Origin: Haloferacaceae archaeon B1-Br10_E2g22 | GTDB taxonomy: Archaea; Halobacteriota; Halobacteria; Halobacteriales; Haloferacaceae | NCBI GenBank assembly: GCA_001563795.1 | Contig: LKML01000006.1 | Span: 1 to 50,576 of the forward strand | Direction of reading: 5' to 3' | Length of the DNA stretch: 50,576 nt | In this document: in pieces, positions 33,285-42,512 of the stretch | Numbering within the stretch: the first letter of the stretch is position 1 | Layout: every line of letters starts with the position of its first letter | Translations under genes and position numbers: made by a program | Notes under the pieces: model-generated | Told to the model about the DNA's origin: nothing | The model's input: the letters and a program-made list of their open reading frames with translations, nothing else | Databases searched by the model: none

Positions 33285-33805
33285 ACGAGTGTCTGGATCG
33301 TCGACAGTGCGAACACCGAACCGAGGGTGATCAGCACCGTCCAGGCGGCGATACTGGCGGTCATCCACAGTGCGGTCGCCCGCCGACTCGAGCCCAACCC
33401 GAGTGCAAAGACGGCTGCCAGATGAACGCCGGTAGTAACTGGTGAGGCAATCGCCAGGCCCGCCAGGCCGTATCGCTCCCAGAGCTGTTTGGCCCGCTGG
33501 CGTCGCTTTGAGGGTTCGGCATCGTCTTTTCGATTCTCGAGGTATGCCTCGAGGCGCTTGTGGGCCACAATAAGTCCGTAGATAGGCAAGAGGTTGCCAC
33601 CAAAGGCCGCAACGGCGACCGCAACTGGCTGGAATCCCAACCCGACGCCAATCGGAATAACAACCAGAATCTCGAGCAGTGGCACGGCTGCCAACAGAAC
33701 AATCAACCCATACCCACCGAGGCCGTCGGCGTCGGCCAACAGCTCGTGGGCCCACACCTCCGGGCTCTGGGCGAGTGTCTCGAGGCCGACGAGCGCAAGG
33801 CTCAT
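33281..33805 (-). CDS. Small multidrug export family membrane protein
   Basis: A 174-residue membrane protein of the small multi-drug export family (PF06695 type). Helix 1 is LIVLLAAVPLLEILVVIPIGVGLG, followed by FGGNLLPIYGLIVAHKRLEAYLENR, a charged cytoplasmic loop (about 95-112), then RYGLAGLAIASPVTTGVHLAAVFALGLG and a final helix. The PLLEILVVIPIG and SPVTTGVHLAA patterns are characteristic. Actual export activity has been claimed for few members. The gene runs towards the SDR gene with a 74-base gap. Confidence 0.72.
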   Translation of the reverse strand: MSLALVGLETLAQSPEVWAHELLADADGLGGYGLIVLLAAVPLLEILVVIPIGVGLGFQPVAVAVAAFGGNLLPIYGLIVAHKRLEAYLENRKDDAEPSKRRQRAKQLWERYGLAGLAIASPVTTGVHLAAVFALGLGSSRRATALWMTASIAAWTVLITLGSVFALSTIQTLV

Positions 33806-33894
33806 GAGTGACTCGAAGCACGAGGCTCTTTAGGAAGTATCGAAATACCGCAGCAACACTGCGCCGACCGCTAGACCGTCCTCCGAATGTGGTG

Positions 33895-34550
<656 letters not shown>

Positions 34551-34554
<4 letters not shown>

Positions 34555-36176
34555 TGGTCGACCTCCTGTGGTTTGGCTGTGTCGTCCGTGCTTTCGGCCT
34601 CGATTCGGTCGATCGCAGCAAGCACGCCGTCCATTTTCTGTTCGGTCTCTTCGTACTCGCTGGTTGGATCGCTGTCGGCGACCAGACCGGCTCCCGCCTG
34701 GACGGTTATCACGTCCTCGCTGCCGGTGTGGTCGATAGTGGCCGTCCGGATGACGATCGCCAGATCCGCAGCGCCACCCCACGAGAAGTAGCCTACCCCG
34801 CCGCCGTAGACACCACGCGGCGTGCTCTCGAGGTCGTGGATGATTTCCATGGCTCGGACTTTCGGCGCGCCAGTGAGTGTCCCGGCCGGAAACGTCACGC
34901 GAGCGGCATCGAACGCGTCGTACTCGGCGGCCATGCGGCCTGTGACGGTTGATTCGATGTGCTGGACGTGGCTGTATTTCAGGACGCTCATAAACTCCTC
35001 GACAGTGACGCTACCGGGTTCGGAGACTCGCCGTACGTCGTTGCGTGCGAGATCAACCAACATCGTGTGTTCGGCGCGCTCTTTGCCGTCGGCCAGCATC
35101 TCGCCGGCCAGCCGGCGGTCTTCGACCGGGCTCGTTCCCCGTGGACACGTTCCGGCAATCGGATTCGAGACGATTTCGCGTCCCTGCACTGAAACGAGCG
35201 TCTCGGGACTGGCTCCGACAATCGAGTGTTCGCCGTGGGCCATGAGATACATGTACGGTGAAGGGTTGACCTCTCGTAGTGCTGCATACAGTCCCACCGA
35301 ATCGACCGTTCCGGTCAGTTGGCGTCGGCGAGAGATAACCCCCTGATAGATGTCACCGTCGAGGACGTGCTGTTTGGCCGTTCGAACGGCGTCTTCGTAC
35401 TCGGCTTGTGGGCCTGCGGTTTCCCCACTCCGATGAAATCCGCCCGTCTCGGGTTTGCTGGCGTCGGCGAGCGTTTCGGCAATCTCGAGGGCTTCGTCTC
35501 GGAGCAGGTCGTACCGCTGGCCGGCGTCGTCGTCGGCTCCAACAACGGGCGTACAGACGAGTTCGACCGTTCCCTCGGTGTCGTCAAACACCACCGTTCG
35601 GGTCGTAAGCGCAAACTGAGCATCGGGCAGACCGCTTTCGGGCCGCTCGAGGCCGACTTCCTCGAGTACCAGATCATACACCGTCTCGTGGGCCAGAAAG
35701 CCGACCAACCCACCCGAAAGCTGTCGCCGTGTCGTCTTGGGAAACCCGACGCGTTCGATGTCGGGAAGCCCTCGCCGGAGGCGATCAAGCACGTCGCCGT
35801 TAGTCGCATTATCACCACGGTAGGCATTGACGACCAACTCGCCGGCCGGCCCGAGGCGATCGACCTCAGTGCGGTCGGGGTACACCGAAATCACGGCCTC
35901 AGGATCGTAGCCCACAAACGAGTATCGCGCGTGACGTTCGGCGTCCGTTTCGGGTGCAAACGCCCCATCAGGATCAGAAGAAGCCGTTTTTTCAGCACTC
36001 TCGAGCAGGAAGTTGTGTGTACTTCGGTCGGCTAGTGCGGCGTACGCCGACAGTGGTGAGGTCTCGACAGCCAACTTGACGGCGAGATGGGCGACAACCG
36101 GCTCGCTTCGGTCGCCGACGAGTTCGACGAACTGCTCGCGGTCGTACTCGAGGCTGATGCGGTCGGCGACGGTCAT
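34551..36176 (-). CDS. trpE: Anthranilate synthase component I TrpE
   Basis: A 541-residue enzyme that makes anthranilate from chorismate and ammonia, the first committed step of tryptophan synthesis. The tryptophan feedback site motif LLES is at 57-60 in HNFLLESAEK. The chorismate domain has GLVGFLAHE, the PYMYLMAHGEHSIVGASPE segment, IAGTCPRGTSPVEDRR, ERAEHTMLVDLARND, TFPAGTLTGAPKVRAMEII and GVYGGGVGYFSWGG. The length is slightly above usual, with an acidic insertion typical of halophiles. Overlaps of four bases with trpF and trpG show coupled translation. Confidence 0.96.
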
Positions 36177-36820
36177 GTTGGAACCTCCAACTCGCGGCCG
36201 GCGTTCTGGACGAACGTCGCCAGGGCGGTGTGGTCTTTGCGGCCCGCGGTGCGTTCGACACCCGAGGCCACGTCGACTGCGAACGGAGCGGCCACCCGCA
36301 CGGCCTCGGCAACGTTGTCGGGTGCCAGTCCACCGGCCAAGATAACTGGTGACCTCAGCGTTTCGGCTATGTTGGCGGTTGCCTCCCAGTCGTGGGGTTC
36401 GCCAGTGCCGCCTGCGCCATCTTCTCGCGTTGAATCGACGAGAATGGCATCCGCGGCTTCGTCGAGATCCTGGGCGCGGTCAGTATCAGTGTAATCGATT
36501 GCCGGAATGACTTTGATTCCGGTTTCGGCCCGAATGTAGCCGATGTCTTCGGCGCTGAACTTGCCGTGGAGCTGGATCGCATCGGGACGAATCGCTCGAA
36601 CGAGATCGACGGCGTGGTTGGCGTCCTCAGGCATGGTGACAAGCGTCGCAGTGACAAACGGTGGTACCTCGGCGACGAGTTCGGCTGCCGTTCGGCGATC
36701 GACTTCTCGTGGCGTATCGACCGATACCGAGGAGATAACACCGATGGCGTCGGCTCCGGCCTCGATTGCGGCCCGCAGATCTGCCGGATCTGTCAGTCCA
36801 CAGATTTTCACGCGAGCCAT
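36173..36820 (-). CDS. trpF: Phosphoribosylanthranilate isomerase TrpF
   Basis: A 215-residue TIM-barrel enzyme converting phosphoribosylanthranilate to CdRP. Motifs: VKICGLTDPADLRAAIEAGADAIG (strand 1 with catalytic Cys), the phosphate-side DAIQLHGKFSAEDI, AILVDSTREDGAGGTGEPHDW (catalytic Asp and glycine loop), and ILAGGLAPDNVAEAV followed by VDVASGVERTAGRKD. It overlaps trpD by one base (TAATG) and trpE by four. The placement of trpF between trpD and trpE is seen in haloarchaeal trpDFEG operons. Confidence 0.95.
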   Translation of the reverse strand: MARVKICGLTDPADLRAAIEAGADAIGVISSVSVDTPREVDRRTAAELVAEVPPFVTATLVTMPEDANHAVDLVRAIRPDAIQLHGKFSAEDIGYIRAETGIKVIPAIDYTDTDRAQDLDEAADAILVDSTREDGAGGTGEPHDWEATANIAETLRSPVILAGGLAPDNVAEAVRVAAPFAVDVASGVERTAGRKDHTALATFVQNAGRELEVPT

Positions 36821-37836
36821 TAGGCCTCCACGTCCGGTTTGGTGTTGGCTCGAAGCGCCTCGAGTTTCTCGGCTGCCGCACCCGAATCAATGGCGGCGGC
36901 GGCCGCCTCGACGCCGTCAACTAGGGAGTCGGCCTCTCCTGCAATGTAGATCGCCGCCCCCGCGTTGGCGAGAATGAGATCGCGTTTCGGGCCCTGCTCG
37001 TCGCCGGTCATGATTGCCTCGAGATCCGCGGCGTTCTCCTCGGGTGTGCCGCCGGCCACCTCAGCGATGGGTGCCGCCTCGAGACCGAGATCTTCGGCGG
37101 TCAGTGTGAACTCTTCGATTGAATCACCGGTAACTTCGGCGACGGTTGTCTCGTCGTGGATTGCGATTTCGTCCATGCCCGAACCGTGGACGACGAGGGC
37201 ACGTTCGACCGGCATCTCGGTGAGCGCACGGGCGATAACTGAGACAAGCTCGGGATCGTACACGCCGAGCAGTTGGGCCTCGGCTCCGGCAGGATTGGTC
37301 AGCGGCCCGAGAACGTTGAAGATCGTTCGCATCTCGAGTTCCTTCCGTGGGCCGATGACGGCTTTCATCGCGGGGTGGAACACGGGTGCGAGCATGAAAC
37401 CGATGCCGTCGCGTTCGATTGCGGCTTGGACAGCGGGCGGTTCGGCATCAACGGTGACGCCAGCGACCTCGAGGACGTCCGCACTCCCCGACGACGAGGA
37501 CACCGAGTAGTTGCCGTGTTTGGCGATTGGAACGCCCGCGCCTGCGGCGACCAACGCAGCGGTCGTCGAGACGTTGATCGTATCGTAGTCGTCGCCGCCC
37601 GTCCCGCAGGTATCGACCAGCGGCGTCCGGTCGGGCCTGATGGTGCGGGCGGCATCCCGCATGCCCTGGGCGAAGCCGGCGATTTCGGCTTCGGTTTCGC
37701 CCTTCGCACGCAGGGCGGCCAACAGCGCACCGATCTGGGCTTCGGTGGCCTCCTCGAAGACGAGGCGGGCAGCCTCGCGTGCTTCCTCGACAGTCAACTC
37801 TTCGCCGTCCGTCACTCGCCGAATGTACTCCTGCAT
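36820..37836 (-). CDS. trpD: Anthranilate phosphoribosyltransferase TrpD
   Basis: A 338-residue enzyme that joins anthranilate to phosphoribosyl pyrophosphate. It shows the helical N-terminal domain with GEELTVEEAREAARLVFE, the PRPP loop VDTCGTGGDDYDTINVSTTAALVAA, KHGNYSVSSSSGSADVLE, the FMLAPVFHPAMKAVIGPRKELEMRTIFNVLGPLTNPA block and VVHGSGMDEI. It is first in trpDFEG. A perfect inverted repeat with two TGTACA boxes stands 33-50 bases upstream and may control the whole operon. trpA, trpB and trpC are not in the window. Confidence 0.96.
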   Translation of the reverse strand: MQEYIRRVTDGEELTVEEAREAARLVFEEATEAQIGALLAALRAKGETEAEIAGFAQGMRDAARTIRPDRTPLVDTCGTGGDDYDTINVSTTAALVAAGAGVPIAKHGNYSVSSSSGSADVLEVAGVTVDAEPPAVQAAIERDGIGFMLAPVFHPAMKAVIGPRKELEMRTIFNVLGPLTNPAGAEAQLLGVYDPELVSVIARALTEMPVERALVVHGSGMDEIAIHDETTVAEVTGDSIEEFTLTAEDLGLEAAPIAEVAGGTPEENAADLEAIMTGDEQGPKRDLILANAGAAIYIAGEADSLVDGVEAAAAAIDSGAAAEKLEALRANTKPDVEA

Positions 37837-37868
37837 TGTTAGTCACCAGTGTATGAGTTCGTCTTGTG

Positions 37869-37886
37869 ATGTACAACTCTGTACAT
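37869..37886. promoter_or_regulatory. Perfect inverted repeat before trpD, candidate TRP-box operator
   Basis: ATGTACA-ACTC-TGTACAT is a perfect 7-4-7 inverted repeat containing TGTACA twice. It is 33-50 bases before the trpD start, where the TATA/BRE region of a short-leader transcript would be. TGTACA is the consensus reported for boxes bound by TrpY, the Lrp-type trp repressor of Methanothermobacter. Assignment to a TrpY-like regulator here is an inference. Confidence 0.55.
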
Positions 37887-38082
37887 TGGTAAAACGTTGT
37901 CGGCGGCCCGTGTATTTGTGAACTGCTCGCACACCGCAGGGCTATGCTGTGTCACTACTCAGACGCACCACGGGTAGCGTGGTGTGTCAGCATGTCTGAA
38001 ACCGCCAGCCGGATCCGTGATTCGAAACCTTCAATTACGTCCCCCGGATACGATAGGATGCGTTCGAACACAACACCGGACA

Positions 38083-38157
38083 GGGTTTGTGGTCTAGTCT
38101 GGTTATGACACCTCCTTGACATGGAGGAGGCCGGCAGTTCAAATCTGCCCAAACCCA
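38083..38157 (+). tRNA. tRNA-Val (GAC)
   Basis: A 75-base cloverleaf. The acceptor GGGTTTG pairs with CAAACCC, discriminator A. The D arm starts GTCT and includes AGTCTGGTT. The anticodon stem CCTCC/GGAGG encloses TTGACAT with anticodon GAC. Variable loop AGGCC, T arm GGCAG-TTCAAAT-CTGCC. No encoded CCA and no intron. Confidence 0.95.
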
Positions 38158-38245
38158 CTTTCTGCATTTTCATCGTATGCAGCCGCGCAGACGGCGAATT
38201 ACAGTTTATCCAGCGGCTCCACTATCCGACAAACAAACTCGTCGG

Positions 38246-39796
38246 TCAGTTCAACTCTACGCGAATTTCGTTGTGGCTCACATGGAGATACTGCAGTAGA
38301 TCTGCTGCCCCGGTCAACTCAACGGTCAGTGGTTGGTCTGGCGCGTAGTACTCGAGGTCGAAATTGCCGCCGACATCAAGACTGTTGGCAACAACCGAGC
38401 CGATGATGTCGACGTTACCATTGAGTTCGATATCGGCATCAGCCGCATAAACAATCGCTTCAAACTCTACAGTGCCTCCGCCTTGACCCTGACTGTCATC
38501 GTTATCGAGGAAGCCATCAGCTACATAAAAGACGTTCCGCTCCGGTTGCGGATCTGGGTCGCTCGAGCCGACGTACGCATTACCCTGGGCCCGAAGCGAA
38601 CCGTTGACGTAGTAGGTGACGCCGTTTTCTGTACTCGTATCAGTCACGGTTATTTCGTTGCTCTGGATATCGAACGTGCCGTCTACCACAATCGTCACGT
38701 TGCCATCGCTGGTGTCGATCTCGAGGTTATCCGAGAGGGTGAGATCACCGTCGACGTAGTAGGTGCCAGCAGTGAGTGTGTCGTTCGTTCCGGGCCACTC
38801 GGAGCCTGATTCGTTGGCTTCCTCGGCTTTCGTCTCGATCAGCGGTCGTGCAGACCGATGCTGGGTGTTGTCGCGGATCGGTTCTTCGATTTCTGCGTTC
38901 CCACTGGCATCGTAGGTGCCTCGAACCGACAATGAGGTATCGAACGTCACTTCCTCGGGAATAGTCAGCGTCGTCACAACCGTCTCGTTGCTGTGATAGA
39001 GTTCTGTATCACCGTCTGCTCGTTGCGAAAAGAACGTATGCCAGCCTTCATAATAGTCGCTTTGAATCTTGATTTCAATCGTTCCTTCCTCGAGTGGCGT
39101 GGGGAGCTCCGCGATGGGGTCTTGTCCGACATCAAGCGGCGTAATTTGGCCGCCGGCCTGCCCACCGACTGCCCCCTCGCCGTCGACCTGGATGATTGGC
39201 AGCGTTAGTGTCGTCCCTCGGTAGTAGTACTCCGGCGGCGAGGTCATCGTGCTGTTGTCTCCGCGTTTCGTCCAGATGCCGCCGCTCTGATAGGCCACCT
39301 CCCGATTGTTCCCTTCATACACAATCGCACCCAACTCCGTCTCGAGCAGTTCCTCGCGGCTCTCGTTGGTGACGTTCGTCAGTGTCATCGTGCCCGAATC
39401 GGGCCGGACGGTGACTGTCCCCTCCTGTGTGGTACCGAGGCTAAAGCGCTGGGAGTCGGCATCGCCCAACGCGACGAGACTGGCTTTCGAACTCAGATGT
39501 GACATCCCGTTTTCGACGTTGCTGGATTCGGCATCCGAGATGAGGTCTCCGAGTGCAACGCCACCGCCGACAAGCGCGATGCCGATTGCGGTCATCGAGA
39601 GCCCGAGAATCAGTACCGTCCCCAACACCTCTGATTGGCTGCGATCAGACGACTCGAGCCACCCTCCGGCTGCTTTTTCGCTCGCTGGTTCGCTCGGTTT
39701 TTCGGCCGCCGGATCGTCTTCCGGTTCGGCCGGGCGAGTAAGGTGGCTGTGGCTCGTCCACCCGACCAGCCGCCGGAGTCGTCGAGCGATCTGCAT
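38246..39796 (-). CDS. Pilin-like surface protein with class III-type signal (DUF7289/DUF7305-like)
   Basis: A 516-residue protein. After a charged 68-residue cytoplasmic-type start comes DRSQSEVLGTVLILGLSMTAIGIALVGGG, the hydrophobic signal of haloarchaeal pilin-like proteins processed by a prepilin peptidase. The outer part is beta-rich, with many NxT/S sites for N-glycosylation (NVTNES, NDTL, NVTI, NGSL). The C-terminal 180 residues (TYYVDGDLTLSDNLEIDTS onward, with INGNVDIIGSVVANSLDVGGN-type strands) resemble polymer-forming repeats. It probably forms or decorates a surface fibre. The frame extends to 39886, but ATG 39796 precedes the basic IARRLRRL start. It stands alone. Confidence 0.7.
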   Translation of the reverse strand: MQIARRLRRLVGWTSHSHLTRPAEPEDDPAAEKPSEPASEKAAGGWLESSDRSQSEVLGTVLILGLSMTAIGIALVGGGVALGDLISDAESSNVENGMSHLSSKASLVALGDADSQRFSLGTTQEGTVTVRPDSGTMTLTNVTNESREELLETELGAIVYEGNNREVAYQSGGIWTKRGDNSTMTSPPEYYYRGTTLTLPIIQVDGEGAVGGQAGGQITPLDVGQDPIAELPTPLEEGTIEIKIQSDYYEGWHTFFSQRADGDTELYHSNETVVTTLTIPEEVTFDTSLSVRGTYDASGNAEIEEPIRDNTQHRSARPLIETKAEEANESGSEWPGTNDTLTAGTYYVDGDLTLSDNLEIDTSDGNVTIVVDGTFDIQSNEITVTDTSTENGVTYYVNGSLRAQGNAYVGSSDPDPQPERNVFYVADGFLDNDDSQGQGGGTVEFEAIVYAADADIELNGNVDIIGSVVANSLDVGGNFDLEYYAPDQPLTVELTGAADLLQYLHVSHNEIRVELN

Positions 39797-39933
39797 GCAC
39801 ACCGATACATTCTTGAGCCTGATAAACACTCTCTCGAGCCTATCAGTGTTGAGAATGGTTCGTATCGGACTCGAAGACAGACACACAAATTGCCAATATA
39901 CTGATTAGTTTGGCTGTGGTAGCCCAATTGGAT

Positions 39934-40203
39934 ATGGCCGATAAAACACACCACGAGACGACACTGTCGCGGTCGGACGCTGGCGAGTACCTTCGGTCGT
40001 TAGGCGTCGGCCTCGGTGACAAAGCCGACGCTTGGACGGTTCCCGTTGGAAACAAAACCGTCGAGACACACCCCGATTCGACACTCGACCTCGAGATGAC
40101 CGTCGACGAACGCTCCCGACTTATGGGTAATGATGTCACAGAAGTAACAGTGCAACTCAGCTGGAATGAACGTGAAGACTCACCCGAGGAGGACGCACGA
40201 TGA
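39934..40203 (+). CDS. Amphi-Trp domain protein
   Basis: An 89-residue protein of the short amphi-Trp family: MADKTHHETTLSRSDAGEYLRSLG, then WTVPVGNKTVETHPDSTLDLEMTVDERS, where W, VGNK and the alternating pattern are the family hallmark. The function of the family is unknown; members are common in haloarchaea. The ATG at 39934 is chosen over an earlier in-frame ATG at 39910. The stop overlaps the start of the next gene by four bases (ATGA), so the two are coupled. Confidence 0.78.
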   Translation: MADKTHHETTLSRSDAGEYLRSLGVGLGDKADAWTVPVGNKTVETHPDSTLDLEMTVDERSRLMGNDVTEVTVQLSWNEREDSPEEDAR

Positions 40204-40571
40204 TCCTCCAGGCAGCAGTCACCGGCTCGCTGACGGTGTTGCTGGTCAGTCTGATTATCGGCACCATCGCCATCTATGCCGGTGCTCGGCTCATTATTGA
40301 TGCCGATACTGGCATCGCGCGGGCAGCGGTGACCGCGCTGCTCGGGGCGTTGGCGTGGGCGTTAGTGAGCTTTTTCGTTGGCTGGATTCCCTTCTTGGGG
40401 CCGCTGCTCACGCTGGTTGCATGGGTCGGTGTAATCAACTGGCAGTATCCCGGAAGCTGGACGACCGCCGCAGGCATTGGTCTGATCGCATGGCTTGTCT
40501 CTGTGGCCGTGCTTGTCGGCTTGAGCAGTCTTGGGATCATCGGCGTCGAAGCTCTCGGCGTGCCGACCTAA
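40200..40571 (+). CDS. Small four-helix membrane protein of unknown function
   Basis: A 123-residue hydrophobic protein with four membrane segments starting near residues 5, 40, 64 and 90. The first loop holds the only acidic cluster (IDADTGIAR). The second segment is rich in Ala, Gly and Trp (LLGALAWALVSFFVGWIPFLGPLL). There is no catalytic motif. I recognise the form as a conserved haloarchaeal membrane protein but know no function. It is coupled to the amphi-Trp gene by a four-base overlap. Confidence 0.72.
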   Translation: MILQAAVTGSLTVLLVSLIIGTIAIYAGARLIIDADTGIARAAVTALLGALAWALVSFFVGWIPFLGPLLTLVAWVGVINWQYPGSWTTAAGIGLIAWLVSVAVLVGLSSLGIIGVEALGVPT

Positions 40572-40607
40572 CCCTCGAGGTGGCCGAAAAAACGCATCCA
40601 GCAGATC

Positions 40608-42431
40608 TTAGACGTGTTCCGACAGAAACTCGACAATCTCTCGGTAGGCTTCGATGCGGTTTTCGAGTTTGGTAATTCCGTGGCCCTCGTCGTCGAAAAT
40701 ACGTGTCTGGACGGCAACGCCCTGTGTTTCGACCTCTGCTGCAATCTGTTCGGCCTCGCCGACCGGCACCCGTGGGTCGTTTTTTCCATGCAGCACAAAC
40801 AGCGGGGCTGCGATTGATTCGACGTTGTTGATTGGCGAAATCGATTCGAGAAACGCACGGTGCTCGGCCAGCGAGCCGTATTCGGCCTCCCGGAGTTCGC
40901 GCCGCCATTCGCCGGTGTTTTCGAGAAACGTCACGAAGTTGGCGATACCGACGATATCGACACCTGCGGCCCACAGTTCGGGATACTCCGTCATCGCTGA
41001 CAGCACCATAAAGCCGCCGTACGACCCGCCCATCGCCACGATTCGCTCGTTGTCGACTGCGGGATGGTCATAGAGCCACTTGACGGCCGCCTTGAGATCC
41101 CGAACGGAATCCATCCGCTTTTCGACATCATCGAGTGCGGCATACGCCTTGCCGTAGCCTGCCGACCCTCTGACGTTGGGCTCGAGGACGCCGTAGCCGT
41201 GAGCCAAGAGGTACTGTTTGAGGCTGCTAAAGGAGGGCCGACGCTGGGATTCGGGCCCACCGTGGATATCGACAATCACGGGCGTGTTCCCAGAGCCGGT
41301 GTCTGTATCCGGCAGCGAGAAGAACGCCGGAATCTCTCGGCGATCAAACGTTGGATACCGAACCAACTCGGGAGCCACAAACGTCTCGCGTGGAATGCCG
41401 GCTGTTGGTGCGTCGGTCCATCGTTCGCTCTCGCCAGTCGTGATATCAACGACATGGATGTTGGCGTTGTCAGTACTCGAGGTCGCCGTAATCGCGAACC
41501 GCTCGCCGTCCGGCCCGAAGCTAATCCCGCCCGAGACGCCTCGAGGCAACGTAGGCGTCGGAAGGGGGTTGATCTGATCGGGGCCTGTCAGGTCACCGCA
41601 CGTCCATTCGGTGTAGCCCTCGACGTTGCGACCGTAGACGATTCGTCGAGTGTCTTCGTCAATAGCAAACCCCCCAACGTTCCACTCGTCGCGCTCGTGG
41701 TGGTCTGTGCTACCTGTTTCGACCACAGACCACTCGCCGGTCGAAACGTTGAGCCGCTCGAGTCGGAGCGTATCGGTCTCGCGGTCGGTGACCACATAGA
41801 GGTTCTCACCGTCAGGGCCCCAACTCGGCGAGTTGTACCGCACTGTCCCTTCATGTGGTGTGAGATGCTCACACTCGCCGGTTGCGATCTCGAGGACGTA
41901 TAAATCCTGGTCGTATCCCGAGTAGGCCTGGCTGACGATCAGTCGGCTGTCGTCAGGACTCCAGCCGGCAAGCGAGAGCCAGCCGTCACCCTCGAAAACC
42001 AGATGGGCCTCCTCGCCGGTCGCCTCACGGTGCTGAATATACACATCGAAGACGGATTCGTCTCGGCGGTTCGACGTAAAGGCAAACTGCTCGCCGTCAT
42101 GGCTCCAGCCGCCCCAGCGGTGTTTGGCCTCGGGATGGTCGGTGAGCTGTTGGATCTGTCCGTCGGTGAGATCCAGGCGGTGAAACTGGGTGCGTTCGTT
42201 ACCGCCGTCGTCCTTGCCGAAGATGATCTCGAGGCGTTCGGGCGAAAACGACCCAAAGGTAATACGCTCATCGAAGAACGTCCGCTGTTGGGGCCACTCT
42301 TGGGCGGCCTCGAGCGTCCAGAGCTGTGGGGTGCCGGTCGTGTTGAGTCGGAAACAGAGCCGCTGGCCCTCCGGGCCCATCGAGGGGCCGAACGCGCTGC
42401 GGATGTTGAGATAGCGTTCGATATCGTACAC
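40608..42431 (-). CDS. Prolyl-oligopeptidase family serine peptidase (S9, acylaminoacyl type)
   Basis: A 607-residue cytoplasmic peptidase. Residues 1-350 form a WD-like beta-propeller (repeats such as WSHDGEQFAFTSNR, WSPDDSRLIVSQ, WGPDGENLYVVTDRE, FGPDGERFAITATS). The C-terminal hydrolase has DIHGGPESQ, the catalytic Ser in GGSYGGFM, Asp in LHGKNDPRVP and His in DDEGHGI. It should cut short peptides from the N-terminus. The frame is open up to 42866, over the divergent glycosyltransferase, but family members start near YDIERYLNIRSAFG; the GTG at 42431 gives that start. ATG at 42548 is the alternative. No signal peptide. Confidence 0.88.
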   Translation of the reverse strand: MYDIERYLNIRSAFGPSMGPEGQRLCFRLNTTGTPQLWTLEAAQEWPQQRTFFDERITFGSFSPERLEIIFGKDDGGNERTQFHRLDLTDGQIQQLTDHPEAKHRWGGWSHDGEQFAFTSNRRDESVFDVYIQHREATGEEAHLVFEGDGWLSLAGWSPDDSRLIVSQAYSGYDQDLYVLEIATGECEHLTPHEGTVRYNSPSWGPDGENLYVVTDRETDTLRLERLNVSTGEWSVVETGSTDHHERDEWNVGGFAIDEDTRRIVYGRNVEGYTEWTCGDLTGPDQINPLPTPTLPRGVSGGISFGPDGERFAITATSSTDNANIHVVDITTGESERWTDAPTAGIPRETFVAPELVRYPTFDRREIPAFFSLPDTDTGSGNTPVIVDIHGGPESQRRPSFSSLKQYLLAHGYGVLEPNVRGSAGYGKAYAALDDVEKRMDSVRDLKAAVKWLYDHPAVDNERIVAMGGSYGGFMVLSAMTEYPELWAAGVDIVGIANFVTFLENTGEWRRELREAEYGSLAEHRAFLESISPINNVESIAAPLFVLHGKNDPRVPVGEAEQIAAEVETQGVAVQTRIFDDEGHGITKLENRIEAYREIVEFLSEHV

Positions 42432-42512
42432 ACGCTCTGTGTGTTGCGGCTCGACAAACCGTTTCGGGTCGGATCGCCGGGGTTTTTGTTCGCCGCTTGC
42501 TGACTGGGTGGT

